NCBI RefSeq assembly: GCF_011759505.1
Contig: NZ_JAAOYO010000001.1
Span: 248,001 to 312,000, forward strand
Direction: 5' to 3'
DNA length: 64,000 bases
From: Curtobacterium salicis
Lineage (GTDB): Bacteria; Actinomycetota; Actinomycetes; Actinomycetales; Microbacteriaceae
A program made the position numbers and the translations under genes. Below are positions 9,259 to 19,145 of the stretch, in pieces. The notes under the pieces were generated by a model. The model was not told the origin of the DNA. It was given only the letters and a program-made list of their open reading frames with translations, and did no database searches. The stretch's first letter is position 1. Each line of letters opens with the position of its first letter.

Positions 9259-10794
9259 ATGAGTGCAGAGCCGACGGCCCCGCAGAAGCCCGGAGCCGAC
9301 CAGGTCGGCGCGGGCCTGACCCGCACCGTCGAGCGGCAGGGCATCGACGTCATCACCGAGTCCGAACGCAAGGGCCGCCCACGCGGGTTGTTCTGGCCGT
9401 GGTTCGCCGCCAACATCTCGGTCCTCGGCCTGGCGTACGGCTCGTTCGTCCTGGACTTCGGGATCTCGCTGGCCCAGGCGACCGTGGTGTCGGTGATCGG
9501 CGTCGTGTTCTCGTTCCTGCTCTGCGGGATCGTCGCGATCGCCGGCAAGCGGGGTTCGGCCCCGACGATGGTCCTCAGTCGGGCGGCGTTCGGCGTGCGT
9601 GGCAACCGGCTGCCGTCGTTCCTCAGCTGGGTCCTCACCGTCGGCTGGGAGACCGCGCTGACCGCACTCGCCGTGCTCGCGACCTCGACGGTCTTCCAGG
9701 CACTCGGATGGGACGACGGCGTGCTGACGAAGCTCGTCGCACTGGTCGTCGTCGCAGCACTCGTCGTCGGGGCCGGCATCGCGGGCTTCGACGTGATCAT
9801 GCGGATGCAGACCTGGATCACCGTCGTCACCGGTGTCCTGACGATCGTGTACGTGGTGCTCGCGGTGCCCTCGATCGAGCTCGGCACCCTGGCCGCCCTG
9901 CCGTCGGGGAGTGCGCAGAACGTCATCGGCGCACTGGTCCTCGTGATGACGGGCTTCGGTCTCGGCTGGGTGAACGCGGCGGCGGACTACTCGCGCTACC
10001 TGCCCCGATCGTCCTCGACCGGCGGGGTCGTCGGGTGGACGACCTTCGGCGGTGCCCTCGCGCCCGCGGTCCTCGTCGTCATCGGCGTGATGCTCGCCGG
10101 GTCGTCGAAGGAGCTGCACGCGGCGATCTCGGCCGACCCGATCGGGGCCCTGGTCACGGTGATGCCGACGTGGTTCCTCGTGCCGTTCGCGGTGGTCGCG
10201 ATCCTCGGGCTCGTCGGCGGGGCCGTCCTCGACATCTACTCCTCCGGCCTCGCGCTCCTCAGCGCCGGCGTCCGCATCCCACGACCGGTGGCGGCGGGTG
10301 TCGACGGCGTGCTCATGGTCGCGGGAGCCGTCTTCGTGGTCTTCTTCGCGACGGACTTCATCGGTCCGTTCCAGGCGTTCCTCATCACGCTCGGCGTGCC
10401 GATCGCGGCGTGGTGCGGGGTGTTCGTCGCGGACGTGCTGCTCCGCCGTCGCGCGTACGCCGAGGACGAGCTCGACACGCCGCGGGGCCGGTACGGCAGC
10501 GTGCGGTGGACCGCGATCGCCCTGGTCGTCGTCGGCTCGGTGCTCGGCTGGGGCCTCGTGACGAACTCGACCCCGGGCGCGGAGCTCGTGCACTGGCAGG
10601 GCTTCCTGCTCGGTCCGTTCGGGCTCGGTGGGGTCAAGGGGCCGTGGGCGTACGCGAACCTCGGGGTCCTCGTGGCGCTCGTCGTCGGGTTCCTCGGCAC
10701 GCTGCTGCTCGGCGGCCGTGCGGTCCGCCGGCAGGAGGCGCTGCCGGTCACCGAGCCCGTGTCCCGCGTGCCGGACGCCGAGCTCCGCCCGTGA
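9259..10794 (+). CDS. NCS1-family purine/cytosine permease-like transporter
   Basis: A 511-residue polytopic membrane protein of the nucleobase:cation symporter-1 family, with about 12 hydrophobic segments. The N-terminus (ERQGIDVITESERKGRP, then FWPWFAANISVLGLAYGSF) and NAAADYSRYLPRSSS in the middle are typical of actinobacterial cytosine/purine permease-like members. The substrate cannot be read from sequence: cytosine, purines, allantoin, hydantoin or a vitamin are possible. It overlaps the following hydrolase gene by 4 bases (GTGA), which suggests the two act on related compounds. Confidence 0.9.
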   Translation: MSAEPTAPQKPGADQVGAGLTRTVERQGIDVITESERKGRPRGLFWPWFAANISVLGLAYGSFVLDFGISLAQATVVSVIGVVFSFLLCGIVAIAGKRGSAPTMVLSRAAFGVRGNRLPSFLSWVLTVGWETALTALAVLATSTVFQALGWDDGVLTKLVALVVVAALVVGAGIAGFDVIMRMQTWITVVTGVLTIVYVVLAVPSIELGTLAALPSGSAQNVIGALVLVMTGFGLGWVNAAADYSRYLPRSSSTGGVVGWTTFGGALAPAVLVVIGVMLAGSSKELHAAISADPIGALVTVMPTWFLVPFAVVAILGLVGGAVLDIYSSGLALLSAGVRIPRPVAAGVDGVLMVAGAVFVVFFATDFIGPFQAFLITLGVPIAAWCGVFVADVLLRRRAYAEDELDTPRGRYGSVRWTAIALVVVGSVLGWGLVTNSTPGAELVHWQGFLLGPFGLGGVKGPWAYANLGVLVALVVGFLGTLLLGGRAVRRQEALPVTEPVSRVPDAELRP

Positions 10795-11432
10795 ACGCGT
10801 CGGTCGACACGGTCGACGACGCCGGCACGGGCGACGGTGTCGACACGACGGACGCCTGGCTGGTCGTCATCGACATGCAGCAGGTGTTCACGGGCACCAG
10901 CCCCTGGGCAGCCCCGCGGTTCGCCGAGGCCTCGGCCGCGATCGAACGGCTCCTGCCGCGCTTCCGGGGTCGGACGGTGTTCACCCGGTTCGTCGCGCCC
11001 GAGCAGCCGACGGGCGCCTGGGTGCCGTACTACCGCGACTGGCCGTTCGCGCTCGTCCCCGACGAGGACGACCTGTACGCACTCGCCGAGCCGTTCGCCG
11101 CACTCGCAGCGGGTGCGCTGCCGAGCACGCCGGACACCGTCGACGCGCCGGCGACCCTGCCGCCGGTCCCCGTGGTGACCGTGCCGACCTTCGGGAAGTG
11201 GGGCACGAGCCTCCAGGCCGTGACCGGCACCGGGGCGGACCCGCACCTCGTCCTCACCGGCGTCTCCACGGACTGCTGCGTCCTCTCGACGGCGCTGGCC
11301 GCCGCGGACGCGGGTGTCCGGGTCACCGTCGTGGCCGAGGCGTGCGCCGGCGCCAGCGACACCGACCACGCCCGCGCACTCGATGCGATGCGCCTGTACG
11401 CCCCGCTCGTCACGGTCGTCGACACGATCTGA
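10791..11432 (+). CDS. Isochorismatase-fold cysteine hydrolase
   Basis: A 213-residue member of the isochorismatase-like hydrolase superfamily (nicotinamidases, ureidoacrylate and N-carbamoyl amidohydrolases). The catalytic triad is visible: D28 in VVIDMQQ, K136 in FGKWG and C163 in STDCCVLST. The first 20 residues are Asp/Thr rich and probably disordered. It is coupled to the NCS1 permease by a 4-base overlap, so it probably hydrolyses an amide or ureide linked to the transported nucleobase or vitamin; this is inference. Confidence 0.85.
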   Translation: MNASVDTVDDAGTGDGVDTTDAWLVVIDMQQVFTGTSPWAAPRFAEASAAIERLLPRFRGRTVFTRFVAPEQPTGAWVPYYRDWPFALVPDEDDLYALAEPFAALAAGALPSTPDTVDAPATLPPVPVVTVPTFGKWGTSLQAVTGTGADPHLVLTGVSTDCCVLSTALAAADAGVRVTVVAEACAGASDTDHARALDAMRLYAPLVTVVDTI

Positions 11433-11510
11433 CCCACACGCCCGTGCTGCCCACGGCGCCGGCACGGCCGAGCCTGAGTCCCGGCGGACCGCGCTGTGCG
11501 GACGAGCGCG

Positions 11511-11516
11511 TAGAGT
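11511..11516 (+). promoter_or_regulatory. -10 box for ispG, leaderless
   Basis: TAGAGT ends 7 bases before GTG 11524. No Shine-Dalgarno is seen before that GTG. Confidence 0.6.
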
Positions 11517-11523
11517 TCGGCAC

Positions 11524-12675
11524 GTGCCCGCAGTGAACCTCGGAATGCCGAAGGCCCCCGAAACCCTGGCCCCTCGTCGCAAGTCCCGGCAGATCCGGGT
11601 CGGCAAGGTCCTGGTCGGTGGCGACGCCCCCGTGTCCGTGCAGTCGATGACCACGACGCCGACCACGAACATCAACGCGACCCTGCAGCAGATCGCCGAG
11701 CTGACCGCCTCCGGCTGTGACATCGTCCGTGTCGCCGTGCCGAGTCAGGACGACGCCGACGCGCTGCCGATCATCGCGAAGAAGTCCCAGATCCCGGTGA
11801 TCGCGGACATCCACTTCCAGCCGAAGTACGTCTTCCAGGCGATCGACGCCGGGTGCGCTGCGGTCCGTGTCAACCCGGGCAACATCCGCAAGTTCGACGA
11901 CCAGGTCGGCGCCATCGCCAAGGCCGCGAAGGACGCGGGCGTCAGCCTGCGCATCGGTGTGAACGCCGGATCGCTCGAGCCGAGCCTCATGCAGAAGTAC
12001 GGCAAGGCCACCCCGGAAGCGCTCGTCGAGTCGGCCGTGTGGGAAGCCTCCCTGTTCGAGGAGCACGACTTCCACGACTTCAAGATCTCGGTCAAGCACA
12101 ACGACCCGGTCATCATGGTCAAGGCGTACCGCCAGCTCGCCGAGCGCGGCGACTGGCCGCTCCACCTGGGCGTGACCGAGGCCGGCCCGGAGTTCCAGGG
12201 CACCATCAAGAGCGCCACCGCGTTCGGCATCCTGCTCGGCGAGGGCATCGGGGACACCATCCGCGTGTCCCTCTCGGCCCCGCCCGCGCAAGAGGTGAAG
12301 GTCGGCCTGCAGATCCTGCAGTCGCTGAACCTCCGTGAGCGCAAGCTCGAGATCGTCTCCTGCCCGAGCTGCGGCCGTGCACAGGTCGACGTCTACCAGC
12401 TGGCGAACGACGTCACCTCGGGTCTCGAGGGCATGACGGTGCCGCTGCGCGTCGCCGTCATGGGCTGTGTCGTGAACGGCCCGGGCGAGGCGCGTGAGGC
12501 CGACCTCGGTGTCGCCTCCGGCAACGGCAAGGGCCAGATCTTCGTGAAGGGGCAGGTCATCAAGACCGTGCCCGAGGCCGAGATCGTCCAGACCCTCATC
12601 GACGAGGCCAACCGCCTCGCCGACGAGATGGGTCCGGCGGCCGGCACCGGCAAGCCGCTGGTCGTCACCTCGTAG
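11524..12675 (+). CDS. ispG: 4-hydroxy-3-methylbut-2-enyl diphosphate synthase
   Basis: IspG converts MEcPP to HMBPP with a 4Fe-4S cluster, the penultimate MEP-pathway step. The 383-residue protein has the N-terminal TIM-barrel part ([22 protein letters not shown]) and the cluster-binding half with C280-x2-C283 and C315 in [11 protein letters not shown]. The start at GTG 11524 (MPAVNLGMP) is chosen from the TAGAGT box; GTG 11533 and ATG 11545 are alternatives. It is followed by a strong hairpin terminator, so it looks monocistronic. Confidence 0.96.
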   Translation: MPAVNLGMPKAPETLAPRRKSRQIRVGKVLVGGDAPVSVQSMTTTPTTNINATLQQIAELTASGCDIVRVAVPSQDDADALPIIAKKSQIPVIADIHFQPKYVFQAIDAGCAAVRVNPGNIRKFDDQVGAIAKAAKDAGVSLRIGVNAGSLEPSLMQKYGKATPEALVESAVWEASLFEEHDFHDFKISVKHNDPVIMVKAYRQLAERGDWPLHLGVTEAGPEFQGTIKSATAFGILLGEGIGDTIRVSLSAPPAQEVKVGLQILQSLNLRERKLEIVSCPSCGRAQVDVYQLANDVTSGLEGMTVPLRVAVMGCVVNGPGEAREADLGVASGNGKGQIFVKGQVIKTVPEAEIVQTLIDEANRLADEMGPAAGTGKPLVVTS

Positions 12676-12698
12676 CGCACGGTCGCGACCGCGTGACG

Positions 12699-12738
12699 GA
12701 CGGGAGGCCCGGGGCGACACCGCCACGGGCCTCCCGTC
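12699..12738 (+). terminator. Hairpin terminator after ispG
   Basis: A 13-bp inverted repeat (arms 12699-12711 and 12726-12738) with a 14-base loop and no real T tract, as usual in GC-rich actinobacteria. It shares its arm sequence with the hairpin at 53150-53187. Confidence 0.75.
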
Positions 12739-12808
12739 GTGTTCCTCCACAGGTCCGGCGCCGTGGCCCCGCCGTCCACAGGCGGGTCACGTCGTGATCG
12801 TCCGCCGC

Positions 12809-12814
12809 TAGGCT
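12809..12814 (+). promoter_or_regulatory. -10 box for proS, leaderless
   Basis: TAGGCT ends 6 bases before the GTG at 12821. Confidence 0.65.
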
Positions 12815-12820
12815 GACGGC

Positions 12821-14572
12821 GTGGTCACACGGCTCTCTCACCTCTTCCTCCGCACGCTCCGCGACGACCCCTCCGACGCGGAGGTGACCAGTCACAAGCT
12901 GCTCGTCCGCGCCGGCTACGTCCGTCGCCAGTCGCCGGGCATCTTCGCCTGGCTGCCGCTCGGGCTGCGCGTCCGCTCGAAGATCGAGGGCATCATCCGC
13001 GACGAGATGGTCGCCGCCGGTGCGCAAGAGGTGCTGCTGCCCGCCCTCCTGCCGCGCGAGCCCTACGAGGCCACGAACCGCTGGACCGAGTACGGCGACG
13101 GCATGTTCCGCCTGCAGGACCGCAAGGGTTCCGACTACCTGCTCGCACCCACCCACGAAGAGATGTTCGCGCTCCTCGTCAAGGACCTGTACTCGTCGTA
13201 CAAGGACCTGCCCGTCACGCTGTTCCAGATCCAGGACAAGTACCGCGACGAAGCCCGTCCGCGCGCCGGGCTGCTGCGTGGTCGTGAGTTCACGATGAAG
13301 GACGCCTACTCGTTCGACCTCGACGACGCCGGGCTGGAGCGCAGCTACCAGGTGATGCGGGACGCCTACGAGCGGATCTTCGCGCGCCTGGGCCTCGAGT
13401 ACGTGATCGTCAAGGCGGACGCCGGCGCCATGGGCGGCTCGAAGTCCGAGGAGTTCCTGCACCCGATCACCGTCGGCGAGGACACGTTCGTCCGCAGCGC
13501 CGGCGGCTACGCGGCCAACGTCGAGGCGTACGTCACCCCGGTGCCCGATGCCAAGCCGATCGACGGCCTGCCCGAGCCCGTGCTGCTGCCCGCATCGGAC
13601 ACCCCGACGATCGACTCGCTCGTGGCCCACGCCAACGCCGTCGCCCCGCGCGATGGTGCCCCGTGGACCGCCGCGGACACCCTGAAGAACGTCGTCCTCG
13701 CCCTGACGCACCTCGACGGCACGCGAGAGGTCGTCGTGGTCGGTCTGCCCGGCGATCGCGACGTCGACCTCAAGCGTGCCGAGGTGGCCTTCGCCCCGGC
13801 CGAGGTCGAGGCCGCCGGTGACGACGACTTCCGCAAGCACCGTGGCCTGGTCAAGGGCTACATCGGCCCGCAGGTCCTCGGTGCGGACAGCGCGACGGGC
13901 CTGCGCTACTTCGTCGACCCGCGCGTGGTCGACGGCACCACCTGGGTCACCGGCGCCAACGAGCGCGGTGTCCACGTCTCGGGTCTGGTGGCCGGTCGGG
14001 ACTTCGTCGCCGACGGGGTCGCCGAGGTGTCCGACGTCCGCGCCGGCGACCCCGCGCCGGACGGCTCCGGGCCGCTCGAGACCGCACGCGGCATGGAGAT
14101 CGGTCATGTTTTCCAGCTCGGTCGGAAGTACGCCGAGGCCCTGGGCCTCAAGGTGCAGGACGAGAACGGCAAGCTCGCCACCGTCACGATGGGCTCGTAC
14201 GGCATCGGCGTGACGCGCATCCTGGCGATCCTGGCCGAGGCCCACAACGACGAGAAGGGCCTGGCCTGGCCCAAGCACGTCGCGCCGTTCGACGTGCACG
14301 TCGTCGCGACCGGCAAGGACGCCACGGCGTACGAGCTGGCCGAGTCGATCGTCGCGCAGCTCGAGTCCGAGCGGTTCGACGTCGTGTACGACGACCGACC
14401 GAAGGTGTCGCCGGGCGTCAAGCTCCGTGACGCGGAACTGCTCGGCATGCCGATCGTGGTCGTCGCCGGACGTGGCGCAGCCGACGGCGTCGTCGAGCTC
14501 TGGAACCGTGCCACGGGGGAGCGGTCCGACGTCCCGGTCGCGGAACTGCTCCAGGCGGTCCGCGCGATCTGA
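12821..14572 (+). CDS. proS: Prolyl-tRNA synthetase, bacterial type
   Basis: ProS charges tRNA-Pro. The 583-residue protein is the bacterial-type enzyme with an editing (YbaK-like) insertion between motifs 2 and 3, about residues 225-390. Class II features are visible: motif 1 region with [18 protein letters not shown], motif 2 [23 protein letters not shown], and motif 3 [12 protein letters not shown], then the anticodon-binding domain. It is preceded by a leaderless-type promoter and followed by a hairpin, so it appears monocistronic. Confidence 0.97.
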   Translation: MVTRLSHLFLRTLRDDPSDAEVTSHKLLVRAGYVRRQSPGIFAWLPLGLRVRSKIEGIIRDEMVAAGAQEVLLPALLPREPYEATNRWTEYGDGMFRLQDRKGSDYLLAPTHEEMFALLVKDLYSSYKDLPVTLFQIQDKYRDEARPRAGLLRGREFTMKDAYSFDLDDAGLERSYQVMRDAYERIFARLGLEYVIVKADAGAMGGSKSEEFLHPITVGEDTFVRSAGGYAANVEAYVTPVPDAKPIDGLPEPVLLPASDTPTIDSLVAHANAVAPRDGAPWTAADTLKNVVLALTHLDGTREVVVVGLPGDRDVDLKRAEVAFAPAEVEAAGDDDFRKHRGLVKGYIGPQVLGADSATGLRYFVDPRVVDGTTWVTGANERGVHVSGLVAGRDFVADGVAEVSDVRAGDPAPDGSGPLETARGMEIGHVFQLGRKYAEALGLKVQDENGKLATVTMGSYGIGVTRILAILAEAHNDEKGLAWPKHVAPFDVHVVATGKDATAYELAESIVAQLESERFDVVYDDRPKVSPGVKLRDAELLGMPIVVVAGRGAADGVVELWNRATGERSDVPVAELLQAVRAI

Positions 14573-14604
14573 CGCAGCGGCGTCGGCGACGACGACGGAC
14601 ACAC

Positions 14605-14632
14605 GGCCCGTGGCAGATCGCCACGGGCCTTG
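14605..14632 (+). terminator. Hairpin terminator after proS
   Basis: A 10-bp perfect stem (arms 14605-14614 and 14620-14629) with a 5-base loop, followed by TT. The GGCCCGTGGC arm recurs in the terminator at 53150-53187. Confidence 0.75.
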
Positions 14633-14646
14633 CGTCATTCCTGCGG

Positions 14647-14652
14647 TACGAT
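14647..14652 (+). promoter_or_regulatory. Probable -10 box for nusA operon
   Basis: TACGAT lies about 64 bases before the nusA start, leaving room for a transcribed leader with a hairpin. No clear -35 box. Confidence 0.45.
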
Positions 14653-14661
14653 CGACGACGG

Positions 14662-14687
14662 CTTCCGCGTGGTCCCATCCGCGGAAG
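14662..14687 (+). promoter_or_regulatory. Leader hairpin upstream of nusA
   Basis: An 8-bp perfect inverted repeat (CTTCCGCG / CGCGGAAG) with a 10-base loop lies between the -10 box and the Shine-Dalgarno GGAGG (14704-14708). NusA operons are autoregulated in some bacteria; a role here is inference. Confidence 0.4.
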
Positions 14688-14715
14688 TGACTCATCTGAA
14701 TACGGAGGCACCTCG

Positions 14716-15711
14716 GTGAAGATCGACCTCGCAGTCCTGCGACTCATGGAGCGTGAGCGGGAGATCCCGTTCGACGAGCTCGTCCAGATCATCGAATCTG
14801 CCATCCTGACCGCCTACCAGAAGCACCGCGCCGAGAACGACGAACCCGTCGACGCCCAGGCCCGGGTCGAGCTGGACCGCAAGTCCGGCGGAGTGTCCGT
14901 CTTCGTGCCCGAGCGCGACGAGGACGACAACGTCATCGGCGAGTCCGTCGACCAGCCGAGCGACTTCGGGCGGATCGCGGCCTTCGCCGCCAAGCAGGTC
15001 ATCAACCAGCGTCTCCGCGACATCGGCGACGACAAGATCCTCGGCGAGTTCCGCGGCAAGGAAGGCGACATCGTCGCCGGCATCGTGCAGCAGGGGCCGA
15101 ACCCGAAGATGGTGATGGTCGACCTCGGCACCGTCGAGGCGATCCTGCCGCCCGAAGAGCAGGTGCCGGGGGAGACCTACGCACACGGCACCCGCCTGCG
15201 CGTCTACGTGACGAGCGTCGGCCGTGGTCACAAGGGCCCGCAGATCACGGTGTCGCGGACCCACCCCGGTCTGGTCCGGAAGCTGTTCGCGCTCGAGGTC
15301 CCGGAGATCGCGTCCGGCGTCGTCGAGATCACGTCGCTCGCCCGCGAAGCCGGACACCGCACGAAGATGGCGGTGAAGGCGAACGAGCCCGGCGTCAACG
15401 CGAAGGGTGCGTGCATCGGCGAGCTCGGTGCCCGTGTGCGTTCGGTGACGAACGAGCTCGGTGCCGAGAAGATCGACATCGTCGACTGGTCGTCGGACCT
15501 CTCCACCTTCGTGGCCAGCGCGCTGTCGCCGGCCAAGGTCACGAGCGCGTTCGTGCTCGACGCCTCGACGAAGGCCGTTCGCGCCCTGGTGCCGGACTAC
15601 CAGCTGTCGCTCGCGATCGGGAAGGAAGGGCAGAACGCCCGCCTCGCCGCGAAGCTCACGGGCGCCCGGATCGACATCCAGCCGGACTCGATCCTCGACG
15701 GCGACGACTGA
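14716..15711 (+). CDS. nusA: Transcription termination/antitermination factor NusA
   Basis: NusA binds RNA polymerase and nascent RNA and modulates pausing, termination and antitermination. The 331-residue protein has the N-terminal polymerase-binding domain (1-105), an S1 domain (about 110-185) and KH domains (about 190-330, with GACIGELGARVRSV and LAIGKEGQNARLAAKLTG). It lacks the C-terminal acidic repeats of E. coli NusA, as is normal in actinobacteria. GTG start with GGAGG at good spacing. rimP, which often precedes nusA, is not present between proS and nusA. Confidence 0.96.
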   Translation: MKIDLAVLRLMEREREIPFDELVQIIESAILTAYQKHRAENDEPVDAQARVELDRKSGGVSVFVPERDEDDNVIGESVDQPSDFGRIAAFAAKQVINQRLRDIGDDKILGEFRGKEGDIVAGIVQQGPNPKMVMVDLGTVEAILPPEEQVPGETYAHGTRLRVYVTSVGRGHKGPQITVSRTHPGLVRKLFALEVPEIASGVVEITSLAREAGHRTKMAVKANEPGVNAKGACIGELGARVRSVTNELGAEKIDIVDWSSDLSTFVASALSPAKVTSAFVLDASTKAVRALVPDYQLSLAIGKEGQNARLAAKLTGARIDIQPDSILDGDD

Positions 15712-15798
15712 GCAGCACCCACATCGACGCGATCCGGTTCGCTCGTGGCGAGAGGCCTCGGGCGCGCCGGATCGCGGTCGTCGGAGTCAAGGAGTAGA

Positions 15799-16125
15799 GT
15801 GGACGCCGTCAGAACGTGCATCGGCAGTCGTCGTCGCGCAACCCGATCCTCCCTCCTCCGTGTCGTCGCTCGCAGTGACGGCTCCGTGGTAGCGGATCCG
15901 AAGGCAGTCATGCCGGGCCGGGGGGCATGGCTCACACCGACCGTCGAAGCGTACGAGCTGGCCGTCAAGCGCAGGGCATTCCGCCGTGCGCTCCGGCTGG
16001 AGCGTGATCCCGACACGTCCGCGGTGCGCGAGTACCTCGCTGGGCTGGGGCCCGACGGCCCGAACAGCACAGCGCTCGAGCGCCAGGACATGACAGAACA
16101 GGCTGAACGGCTTATGGACAACTGA
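15799..16125 (+). CDS. ylxR: YlxR-family (DUF448) RNA-binding protein
   Basis: YlxR is a small nucleic-acid-binding protein encoded between nusA and infB in many bacteria. The start at GTG 15799 puts the family opening motif right after the N-terminus: VRTCIGSRRR, then VADPKAVMPGRGAWL with the GRGAW core. The usual motif is C-x-G-C-R, so the second Cys is Ser here. AAGGAG lies 4 bases upstream. The 108-residue protein carries a C-terminal extension (about residues 85-108) with no recognised domain. Confidence 0.85.
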   Translation: MDAVRTCIGSRRRATRSSLLRVVARSDGSVVADPKAVMPGRGAWLTPTVEAYELAVKRRAFRRALRLERDPDTSAVREYLAGLGPDGPNSTALERQDMTEQAERLMDN

Positions 16126-16199
16126 TGAGCGGCTCGAAATGAGACCCGTCAACCATTGAGTCCTGCCCCTTGACGGGGTGGGACCCGTGAAGGAGAACA

Positions 16200-19067
16200 G
16201 TGGCGAAACCACGCGTACACGAGATCGCAAGCGAGCTCGGCGTCGACAGCAAGACCGCAATGGAGAAGCTCAAGGAACTCGGCGAATTCGTCAAGGGCCC
16301 GAGCTCGAGCATCGAACCCCCCGTCGCACGGAAGCTCCGTGCAGCACTGCAGGCCGAAGGCGCGTCCGCGTCGGCAGCCCCGGCAGCACCTGCCGCCGCG
16401 AAGGCCCCCGCGGCCCCGCGTTCCGGCGCCCCGAAGCCCGGCGGCCCCAAGCCCGGACCGAAGCGCCCCGCGCCGGAGCCCGAGCCCGTCGTCGAGGAAG
16501 CCCCGTCGGCCCCGGCCGTCGACGGCGCCCCGATCCCCGCCGCCCCGAAGTCCGTCGCACAGCGTCAGGCCGAGGCAGAGGCCGCCCGCAAGGCCGCGGC
16601 CGAGCAGAAGGCCGCTGAGCAGCAGGCCGCCGCGCAGCAGCCCGACGGCGCGCAGGAGGACTCCGGTCCGAGTGACGCCGTCAAGCCCGGTGGCTCCAAG
16701 CCGTCCGGCTCCGGTTCGGCCCCGAAGCCCGGTGGCCCGAAGCCCGGTGCCCGTCCCGGCAACAACCCGTACGCGTCGAGCCAGGGCATGGGCGCACGTC
16801 CGCCGCGCCCCGGCAACAACCCGTTCGCCTCCAACCAGGGCATGGGCCAGCGCCCGGCCGCCGGTGCCGGCAACGGCATCCCGCGTCCGCAGCCGCCGCG
16901 TCCCGGTGCTCCCCGTCCGGGTGCCCCGCGTCCCGGCGGTCCCGGTCAGAACAACCGTCCCAACGGCTTCGGGCAGCGCCCGGGTCAGGGTGGTGGCGGT
17001 CGTGGTGGCCCCGGTGGCGGCTTCAACCGTCCCGGTGGTGCCGGTGCCGGTGCTGGTGGCGGCTTCGCCCGTCCCGCGTTCACCGGACCCCGTCCCGCAG
17101 GTGGTGGCGGCCGTGGCCGTGGCCCCGGTGGTGGCACGGCCGGTGCGTTCGGTCGCGGTGGTGGCAAGAGCCGCGCCCGCAAGTCGAAGCGGACGAAGCG
17201 CGCCGAGTACGAGATGCGGCAGGCGCCGTCGCTCGGCGGTGTGCAGGTCCCTCGTGGCGACGGCAACACGGTCATCCGTCTCCGTCGTGGTGCGAGCATC
17301 TCGGACTTCGCGGACAAGATCGACGCGAGCCCCGGCAACCTGGTGACGGTGCTGTTCCACCTCGGTGAGATGGCGACCGCGACCGAGTCCCTGGACGAGG
17401 CCACCTTCGAGGTCCTCGGCGAGGAGCTCGGCTACAAGATCCAGGTCGTCTCGCCCGAGGACGAGGACAAGGAGCTCCTCGAGGGCTTCGACATCGACAT
17501 CGACGCCGAGTACGCCGACGAGGACGACTCCGTCCTGCAGCAGCGTCCCCCGGTCGTCACCGTCATGGGTCACGTCGACCACGGTAAGACCCGACTGCTC
17601 GACGCGATCCGCAACTCCAAGGTCGTCGAGGGCGAAGCCGGCGGCATCACCCAGCACATCGGTGCGTACCAGATCGTCACCGAGCACGAGGGCATCGAAC
17701 GCCCGATCACCTTCATCGACACCCCGGGTCACGAGGCCTTCACGGCCATGCGTGCTCGTGGTGCCCAGGTGACGGACATCGCGATCCTCGTGGTCGCGGC
17801 GGACGACGGCATCATGCCGCAGACGATCGAGGCGCTGAACCACGCCCAGTCGGCCGGCGTGCCGATCGTGGTCGCGGTGAACAAGATCGACAAGGACGGG
17901 GCGAACCCGGCCAAGGTCCGTCAGCAGCTCACCGAGTACAACCTGGTGGCCGAGGAGTACGGCGGCGACGTCATGTTCGTCGACGTCTCCGCTCGTCAGA
18001 ACATCGGCATCCAGGACCTCCTGGACGCGGTGCTGCTGACCGCGGACGCCGGTCTCGACCTGCGTGCGAACCCCGACAAGGACGCCCGAGGCGTCGCGAT
18101 CGAAGCACGGCTCGACAAGGGCCGTGGTGCAGTCGCCACCGTCCTCATCCAGTCCGGCACGCTGCACGTCGGTGACGCGATCGTCGCCGGCACGGCGTAC
18201 GGCCGTGTCCGGGCGATGGCGGACGAGAACGGCACCGCGGTCGACGCCGCGACGCCGGCCCGTCCGGTCCAGGTGCAGGGTCTGTCGTCGGTGCCCCGCG
18301 CCGGTGACACGTTCCTCGTCACCGAGGACGACCGCACCGCCCGCCAGATCGCCGAGAAGCGTGAAGCCGCGCAGCGCAATGCCCAGCTGGCCAAGGCCCG
18401 CAAGCGCATCTCGCTCGAGGACTTCACCCGTGCGCTCGAAGAGGGCAAGGTCGACTCGCTCAACCTCATCATCAAGGGTGACGTCTCCGGTGCCGTCGAG
18501 GCACTCGAGCAGTCGCTCCTCGACATCGAGGTGGACGACAGCGTCCAGCTGCGCATCCTGCACCGCGGTGTGGGTGCGATCACGGAGTCGGACATCGACC
18601 TCGCCACCATCGACAACGCGATCGTCGTCGGCTTCAACGTCCGCCCGGACGTCAAAGCCCGCGAGCGCGCTGCCCGTGAAGGCATCGACGTCCGCTTCTA
18701 CTCGGTCATCTACAACGCACTCGAGGACATCGAGAACTCGCTCAAGGGCATGCTCAAGCCCGAGTACGAAGAGGTCCAGTCGGGTGTCGCGGAGATCCGG
18801 GAGGTGTTCCGTTCCTCGAAGTTCGGCAACATCGCCGGTGTCATCGTCCGGTCCGGCACGATCACGCGCAACGCCAAGGCGCGCGTCATCCGTGACGGTG
18901 TGGTCGTGGCCGACGGACTGGCGATCGAGTCGCTCCGTCGCTTCAAGGACGACGTCACCGAGGTCCGCACGGACTACGAGGCCGGTATCGGTCTCGGCAA
19001 GTTCAACGACATCCAGCCCGGCGACGAGATCGAGACCACCGAGCTCGTCGAGAAGCCGCGCGACTGA
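16200..19067 (+). CDS. infB: Translation initiation factor IF-2
   Basis: IF-2 is the GTPase that brings fMet-tRNA to the 30S subunit and promotes 70S joining. At 955 residues it has the N-terminal IF2N motif (1-50), a very long Pro/Gly/Ala/Lys-rich linker (about 50-330), a second IF2N region, the G domain with P-loop GHVDHGKT (about 457-464), DTPGHEAF and NKID, then domains II-IV. The start at GTG 16200 has AAGGAG 7 bases upstream. The linker contains near-duplicate blocks and Gly-rich runs typical of actinobacterial IF-2. Confidence 0.98.
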   Translation: MAKPRVHEIASELGVDSKTAMEKLKELGEFVKGPSSSIEPPVARKLRAALQAEGASASAAPAAPAAAKAPAAPRSGAPKPGGPKPGPKRPAPEPEPVVEEAPSAPAVDGAPIPAAPKSVAQRQAEAEAARKAAAEQKAAEQQAAAQQPDGAQEDSGPSDAVKPGGSKPSGSGSAPKPGGPKPGARPGNNPYASSQGMGARPPRPGNNPFASNQGMGQRPAAGAGNGIPRPQPPRPGAPRPGAPRPGGPGQNNRPNGFGQRPGQGGGGRGGPGGGFNRPGGAGAGAGGGFARPAFTGPRPAGGGGRGRGPGGGTAGAFGRGGGKSRARKSKRTKRAEYEMRQAPSLGGVQVPRGDGNTVIRLRRGASISDFADKIDASPGNLVTVLFHLGEMATATESLDEATFEVLGEELGYKIQVVSPEDEDKELLEGFDIDIDAEYADEDDSVLQQRPPVVTVMGHVDHGKTRLLDAIRNSKVVEGEAGGITQHIGAYQIVTEHEGIERPITFIDTPGHEAFTAMRARGAQVTDIAILVVAADDGIMPQTIEALNHAQSAGVPIVVAVNKIDKDGANPAKVRQQLTEYNLVAEEYGGDVMFVDVSARQNIGIQDLLDAVLLTADAGLDLRANPDKDARGVAIEARLDKGRGAVATVLIQSGTLHVGDAIVAGTAYGRVRAMADENGTAVDAATPARPVQVQGLSSVPRAGDTFLVTEDDRTARQIAEKREAAQRNAQLAKARKRISLEDFTRALEEGKVDSLNLIIKGDVSGAVEALEQSLLDIEVDDSVQLRILHRGVGAITESDIDLATIDNAIVVGFNVRPDVKARERAAREGIDVRFYSVIYNALEDIENSLKGMLKPEYEEVQSGVAEIREVFRSSKFGNIAGVIVRSGTITRNAKARVIRDGVVVADGLAIESLRRFKDDVTEVRTDYEAGIGLGKFNDIQPGDEIETTELVEKPRD
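16750..17165 (+). repeat. Low-complexity Gly/Pro/Arg-rich repeats in infB linker
   Basis: Two near-copies of a block encoding RPGNNP(Y/F)AS(S/N)QGMG are followed by runs of RPGAP and GGGGRGG-type units. They form a flexible tether between the N-terminal and GTPase parts of IF-2. Confidence 0.75.
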
Positions 19068-19084
19068 TCGCACTGAGTACCCTG

Positions 19085-19118
19085 GGCCCCGCCTCCTCCG
19101 TCCGGAGGAGGCGGGGCC
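19085..19118 (+). terminator. Strong hairpin between infB and rbfA
   Basis: Perfect 16-base arms (19085-19100 and 19103-19118), giving a 15-bp stem with a GTCC loop, lie directly between infB and the rbfA Shine-Dalgarno. It could terminate or attenuate transcription, or act as an RNA processing or stability site, inside the operon. No T tract follows. Confidence 0.65.
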
Positions 19119-19145
19119 TCACCCCGTTCCGCAAGGAGGAACCCC

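Noticed and set aside
15795..15800. TAGAGT as a -10 box for ylxR
   Set aside because: It overlaps the GTG start itself, so transcription would begin inside the gene; AAGGAG and operon position explain translation.
16149..19073. 974-codon open frame on the minus strand opposite infB
   Set aside because: Long antisense frames are expected in DNA with G/C third bases. The translation is Asp/Val/Arg-rich and has no recognisable motif, and infB is certain.
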